DNA from: JABFXX01 sp964419605
Lineage (GTDB): Bacteria; Myxococcota_A; Polyangia; Haliangiales; Haliangiaceae
Length of the DNA stretch: 64,000 bases
Assembly (NCBI GenBank): GCA_964419605.1
Contig: CAYQQM010000001.1
Span: 70,330 to 134,329, forward strand
Reading direction: 5' to 3'
Positions within the stretch are counted from its first letter, which is position 1. Every line of letters starts with the position of its first letter. Of this stretch, positions 60,825-64,000 are shown piece by piece. A model generated the notes under the pieces. It ran no database searches. It saw nothing but the letters and a program-made list of their open reading frames with translations, and was not told the DNA's origin. The position numbers were made by a program, and so were the translations under genes.

Positions 60825-62990
60825 CTAGTGCGATTCGGCGGCGACGCGGTCCACCGCAAACACGCCTTTGATGCGAGACAGCGCGCGAACGAGCTGCTTG
60901 AGTTGGTCGAGGTCCCGCACCTGGGCGTGAAAGGTATTTACCGCTCGCCCATCTTCAGTGGTCCGACAGTGTGCCTGGTTGATGTTTACCCCCTGGTCGG
61001 TAAACGACTGCGACAGATGGGCGAGTAAACCGGGACGGTTTGTGCATAACACTTGGATCGCAACTTCGTGCTGCACTTTGCTGGTGCCGTCCCATTCGAC
61101 GTCGATGCGGCGATCCGGATCTAGGTCGAGACCTTTGTCGCAATCCCGACGATGCACAGTCACGCCTCGACCACGCGTGATAAACCCAACGATCAGGTCG
61201 CCCGGAAGCGGCGAGCAGCACTTGGCAAACCTCACCAGTACATTTTCCTCGCCTGCAACCTTAATCCCCGACGACGCCGTGCGCCGGGTCACTTTGCTAA
61301 GCAGGGTCTTGAGCATGCCTTCCGGCTTGGCCGGTTTCGGCGTTACCTCCACGTCCTTCCGCAGGACTCCGACCGCATCGATGACTTGCTGCGTTGTGAT
61401 TTTTCCGTACCCGACTTGAATGATCAGTTCGTCGATGGACTGACAGCGCAGCTCCTGCGCCGCAGCCTGAAGCGACTTCTCGGCACGAGCCATCGACATG
61501 TCGTGCTTGCGCAGCGCCTTCTCCACGAGGTCCGTGCCGAGCGCGGTGGCTTTGTCGCGATGCTCTTGGCGCAATAGCCATCGAATCTTGGTGCGGGCTC
61601 GCGCGGTTTTTACGAGTTTGAGCCAATCCTTGTTTGGCTTCTGATTTGGACTGGTGATGATTTCGATCGTGTCGCCATTGCGCAGCTGATAGCGCAGCGG
61701 AACGATCATGCTGTTGACCCGCGCTCCGGAGCAGTGATCTCCGATCGATGAATGCACCGCATAGGCGAAGTCGATCGGACATGATCCCTTCGGCAGCGCC
61801 TTAACGTCGCCGCCCGGCGTAAAGACGTACACTTCATCGCCAAACAGGTCGATTTTGACCGACTCGAGGAACTCGGCCGGATCGCGAACTTCTTTGTTGC
61901 TCTCCATGAGCTGGCGCAGCCAGGCGTATTTGCGCTCGTCTTGTTGCGGGGTGTCGCGACCTTCTTTGTACTTCCAGTGCGCAGCGACCCCATGCTCCGC
62001 CACAAGATTCATGTCTGAGGTTCGGATCTGGATTTCAATCCGCTCCCCCTTGGGTCCGATCACCGCCGTGTGTAGCGACTGATAGAGATTGGGCTTAGGC
62101 AGCGCGATGTAATCTTTGAATCGACCTGGGATCGGCGTCCACGCCGAATGCGCAACGCCGAGCCCCTGGTAGCAGAGCATGGGACTCTCGGTGATGATTC
62201 GAAAGCCGATGGCGTCGTGAATCTCATCAAACGGACGCTGGGTCCGTTTCATCTTTTGGTAAATCGACCACAGATGCTTGGCACGCCCCACCACCTCACA
62301 GGGCACGCCGTTGTCCACCATTTCCTTGTGGATGAGCCGCTCAACGCTACGGATGTAGTCGAGCCGCTCGGCCCGGGTTTTGGCAATCTCCTCGGCGAGC
62401 TGGTCATATTCTCCGGTGTACAAGTATTTGAACGCGAGGTCTTCGAGCTCAACTTTGACCCACTGAATGCCGAGGCGATTGGCGAGCGGCGCGTAGATCT
62501 GCATCGTCTCGGTTGCGATCTGCTCCTGCTTCTCCGGCGGCAGATGGCGAAGCGAGCGCATGTTGTCGAGCCGGTCACACAGCTTGACCAAGATCACGCG
62601 AATGTCGCGCGCCATGGCGAGGAGCATTTTGCGAAAGTTGTCCGCTTGCTGCTCCTCGCGGGTCGAGTACGGCAGCTTGCCGAGTTTGGTCACCCCGTCG
62701 ACGAGGAACGCAATCTCTTTGCCAAACGTATCCGCAAGCTGGTCTACCGTGGCCGAGGTATCCTCGACACAGTCGTGCAATAGACCCGCGCACACCGACG
62801 CAACGTCGAGCTTTAGCTCAGCGATAATCCCAGCCACCGACAGAGGATGCGTGACGTATGGATCGCCGGACTTTCGCGTCTGGCCGTGATGCGCCGCTGC
62901 GGCAAACTCATAGGCGCGCCGAACCAACGGTAGATCCGCATTGAGGTCGTAACTGCCGACTTCCGATAGAATCTGATCGAGCTGCTGCAT
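60825..62990 (-). CDS. rel: Bifunctional (p)ppGpp synthetase/hydrolase (Rel/SpoT)
   Basis: 721 residues from ATG 62990. The hydrolase HD domain is intact (AAAAHHGQTRKSGDPYVTHPL, LLHDCVEDTSAT); the synthetase domain follows (KDYIALPKPNLYQSLHTAV, MNLVAEHGVAAHWKYKEG), then TGS (DEVYVFTPGGDVKALP) and C-terminal regions with FAKCCSPLPGD and an ACT domain (NRPGLLAHLSQSFTDQG). Both activities appear possible. It regulates the stringent response; gmk just upstream supplies the GDP/GTP pool it acts on. Confidence 0.95.
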   Translation of the reverse strand: MQQLDQILSEVGSYDLNADLPLVRRAYEFAAAAHHGQTRKSGDPYVTHPLSVAGIIAELKLDVASVCAGLLHDCVEDTSATVDQLADTFGKEIAFLVDGVTKLGKLPYSTREEQQADNFRKMLLAMARDIRVILVKLCDRLDNMRSLRHLPPEKQEQIATETMQIYAPLANRLGIQWVKVELEDLAFKYLYTGEYDQLAEEIAKTRAERLDYIRSVERLIHKEMVDNGVPCEVVGRAKHLWSIYQKMKRTQRPFDEIHDAIGFRIITESPMLCYQGLGVAHSAWTPIPGRFKDYIALPKPNLYQSLHTAVIGPKGERIEIQIRTSDMNLVAEHGVAAHWKYKEGRDTPQQDERKYAWLRQLMESNKEVRDPAEFLESVKIDLFGDEVYVFTPGGDVKALPKGSCPIDFAYAVHSSIGDHCSGARVNSMIVPLRYQLRNGDTIEIITSPNQKPNKDWLKLVKTARARTKIRWLLRQEHRDKATALGTDLVEKALRKHDMSMARAEKSLQAAAQELRCQSIDELIIQVGYGKITTQQVIDAVGVLRKDVEVTPKPAKPEGMLKTLLSKVTRRTASSGIKVAGEENVLVRFAKCCSPLPGDLIVGFITRGRGVTVHRRDCDKGLDLDPDRRIDVEWDGTSKVQHEVAIQVLCTNRPGLLAHLSQSFTDQGVNINQAHCRTTEDGRAVNTFHAQVRDLDQLKQLVRALSRIKGVFAVDRVAAESH

Positions 62991-63065
62991 CACGGGGTGT
63001 GAGCAAAGAAGCGTAGCACGCACGCTTGCGATTCGAGCAAGTTGGGAGGTTCGTGTATTTAGGGG

Positions 63066-63740
63066 CTATGGATGCAAGAGTCTGCGAGCGTGCGCTTCGG
63101 CGCCGCGATTGTCCGCCACCAGCCGGCTTAACTCCGCAAGCGGATAGGGAATGTCGGCGCGATCGACCACTCCGTAGCGCCGCGTTAGGTAGATGGCCCG
63201 CAGCAGCTGGTGCGCGCGCTCGAGGTCGTCGTTGACGATCAAGTGCTGATATTCGTGGAAGTGGCTCAGTTCGTCGATAGCCTTGCGCAGCCGCCGTTCG
63301 ATAACCTCAGGCGAATCGGTGGCTCGTTGGCGGAGTCTAGCTTCGAGCGAGGACAGGTCGGGTGGCAGAATGAAGACCTTCAGGGAGTCGCTTGGCCATC
63401 GCGCCGAAAGCGCTGCACCGCCTTGCCAATCGACATCGAAAATGACATCCCGACCGGAGGAAAGAGCTGTTTCTACGGGGGCTTGCGCAGTTCCATAGCG
63501 ATTGTGAAACACCCAGGCGTGCTCCGCAAACTCCCCTCGCGCCACCATGGCCTCGAAGGTCTCCGGCGTTACAAACCAGTAGTCGCGGCCATCGACCTCC
63601 CCGGCCCGCATCGGCCGAGTCGTATACGAGACGGAGAACTCGAGCCGCGGCCCGAACTCCGCGAGCAACCGGCGCGTCAACGTGGTCTTGCCCGCACCGG
63701 ACGGCGACGACACGATCACCAGAGTTCCGCGCTCGCTCAC
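63066..63740 (-). CDS. gmk: Guanylate kinase
   Basis: 224 residues from GTG 63740; no better start is visible. P-loop VIVSSPSGAGKTTLTRRLL, then the GMP-binding SVSYTTRPMRAGEVDGRDYWFV and DVDWQGG, and the C-terminal helices with VNDDLERAHQLL. It phosphorylates GMP to GDP with ATP. About 75 bp separate it from rel in the same direction, so co-transcription is likely. Upstream, the array of short repeats begins within 75 bp of its start. Confidence 0.95.
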   Translation of the reverse strand: MSERGTLVIVSSPSGAGKTTLTRRLLAEFGPRLEFSVSYTTRPMRAGEVDGRDYWFVTPETFEAMVARGEFAEHAWVFHNRYGTAQAPVETALSSGRDVIFDVDWQGGAALSARWPSDSLKVFILPPDLSSLEARLRQRATDSPEVIERRLRKAIDELSHFHEYQHLIVNDDLERAHQLLRAIYLTRRYGVVDRADIPYPLAELSRLVADNRGAEAHARRLLHP

Positions 63741-63810
63741 ACTAAGGGCCCGCGTATGAATAAGTTGATCGATGATCGCGGTCGAGCCGCCTGGCTGGCG
63801 AGGCGACGGC

Positions 63811-64000
63811 GACGACCCTTGCGACCCTTGGAAGTCCCCGACGGGGGGGAAGTCCCCGACGACCCTTGCGACCCTTGGAAGTCCCCGACGGGGGACGGGG
63901 GAGGACCGGAGGGGAGCATCCTCGATGGATGTGACCCGACGACCCTTGCGACCCTTGCGACCCTTGCGACCCTTGGAAGTCCCCGACGGGGGGGAAGTCC
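63811..64000. repeat. Composite repeat array: GACCCTTGC units and G/C hairpins
   Basis: Three or more copies of a composite unit: 2-4 tandem GACCCTTGC 9-mers followed by GGAAGTCCCCGACGGGGG, starting near 63814, 63861 and 63942 and running off the window. The two parts match those in the methyltransferase gene at 52261-52386 (with CGCGACCCT). No reliable ORF; frames through it give Gly/Ser/Pro-rich peptides. It may belong to the end of an upstream gene outside the window. Confidence 0.8.

Noticed and set aside
63737..63919. 60-codon frame upstream of gmk as a gene
   Set aside because: It is a read-through of the composite repeat array with Gly/Ser/Pro/Arg low-complexity sequence.
63811..64000. 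Possible CRISPR array in the right-end repeats
   Set aside because: Units are 9-bp tandem copies and short hairpins without constant-length unique spacers, and no cas gene is near.

Overview
The window is gene-dense, moderately GC-rich bacterial DNA. Its FHA proteins, Hanks-type kinases (one of them a pseudokinase), multi-domain fusions and DxDxDG lipoproteins suggest a deltaproteobacterial lineage, most likely Myxococcota. This is an inference from gene content: no rRNA or tRNA is present to confirm it.

Layout. (1) 1-13.7 kb is a surface-glycan region. It has two paralogous polytopic membrane proteins facing each other across a truncated zeta-type toxin and its small partner, then a tightly overlapping run of two family-2 glycosyltransferases, an FAD oxidoreductase, a nucleotide-sugar-epimerase-like protein, two TIM-barrel proteins and a flippase-like protein. 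(2) 13.7-14.3 kb is a compact HigB/HigA-like toxin-antitoxin pair with an operator-rich, apparently leaderless promoter. (3) 14.4-18.7 kb (minus strand) is a candidate RiPP cluster: a 74-aa Cys-rich precursor with six C-x-P repeats and a YxxP leader motif, a radical SAM enzyme, a PqqD-like recognition protein, an HPr-kinase-like protein and a nucleotidyltransferase. It is interrupted by an 847-bp segment, carrying a DUF2442 gene and a DUF4160-like remnant, bounded by 31-bp direct repeats. An ATPase/HTH pair lies just upstream. (4) 22.4-31.5 kb (minus strand) is a six-gene operon with 4-nt overlaps at every junction. It ends in an orphan biotin carrier and CoA-transferase subunits B and A, preceded by a class III aminotransferase, a C45 acyl-amide hydrolase and a giant ALDH-aminotransferase-GNAT-pseudoaminotransferase fusion. 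The set resembles the Bacillus yodTSRQP genes, suggesting omega-amino-acid or lysine catabolism through acetylated intermediates. (5) 31.5-41.3 kb holds an FHA-GAF-PP2C phosphatase, a two-protein PTS (EIIA-HPr-EI fusion plus EIIC-EIIB-EIIB), an aminotransferase/P5C-dehydrogenase pair, and rpmG-rpmB. (6) 41.4-64 kb is mostly core and signalling: lipoproteins, an FHA-CpaF-like protein with degenerate ATPase motifs, lepB/lepA, ffh, an HEAT-like/methyltransferase protein, a signal-less Deg protease, a kinase, a pseudokinase, rel and gmk.

Two genome-scale signals stand out. A short G/C-rich hairpin repeat (core GGAAGTCCCC..GGGG, often next to GACCCTTGC-type 9-mers) is embedded in frame in at least three unrelated genes and forms an array at the right end. 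A 177-bp MITE-like palindrome sits directly after the cupin stop codon.
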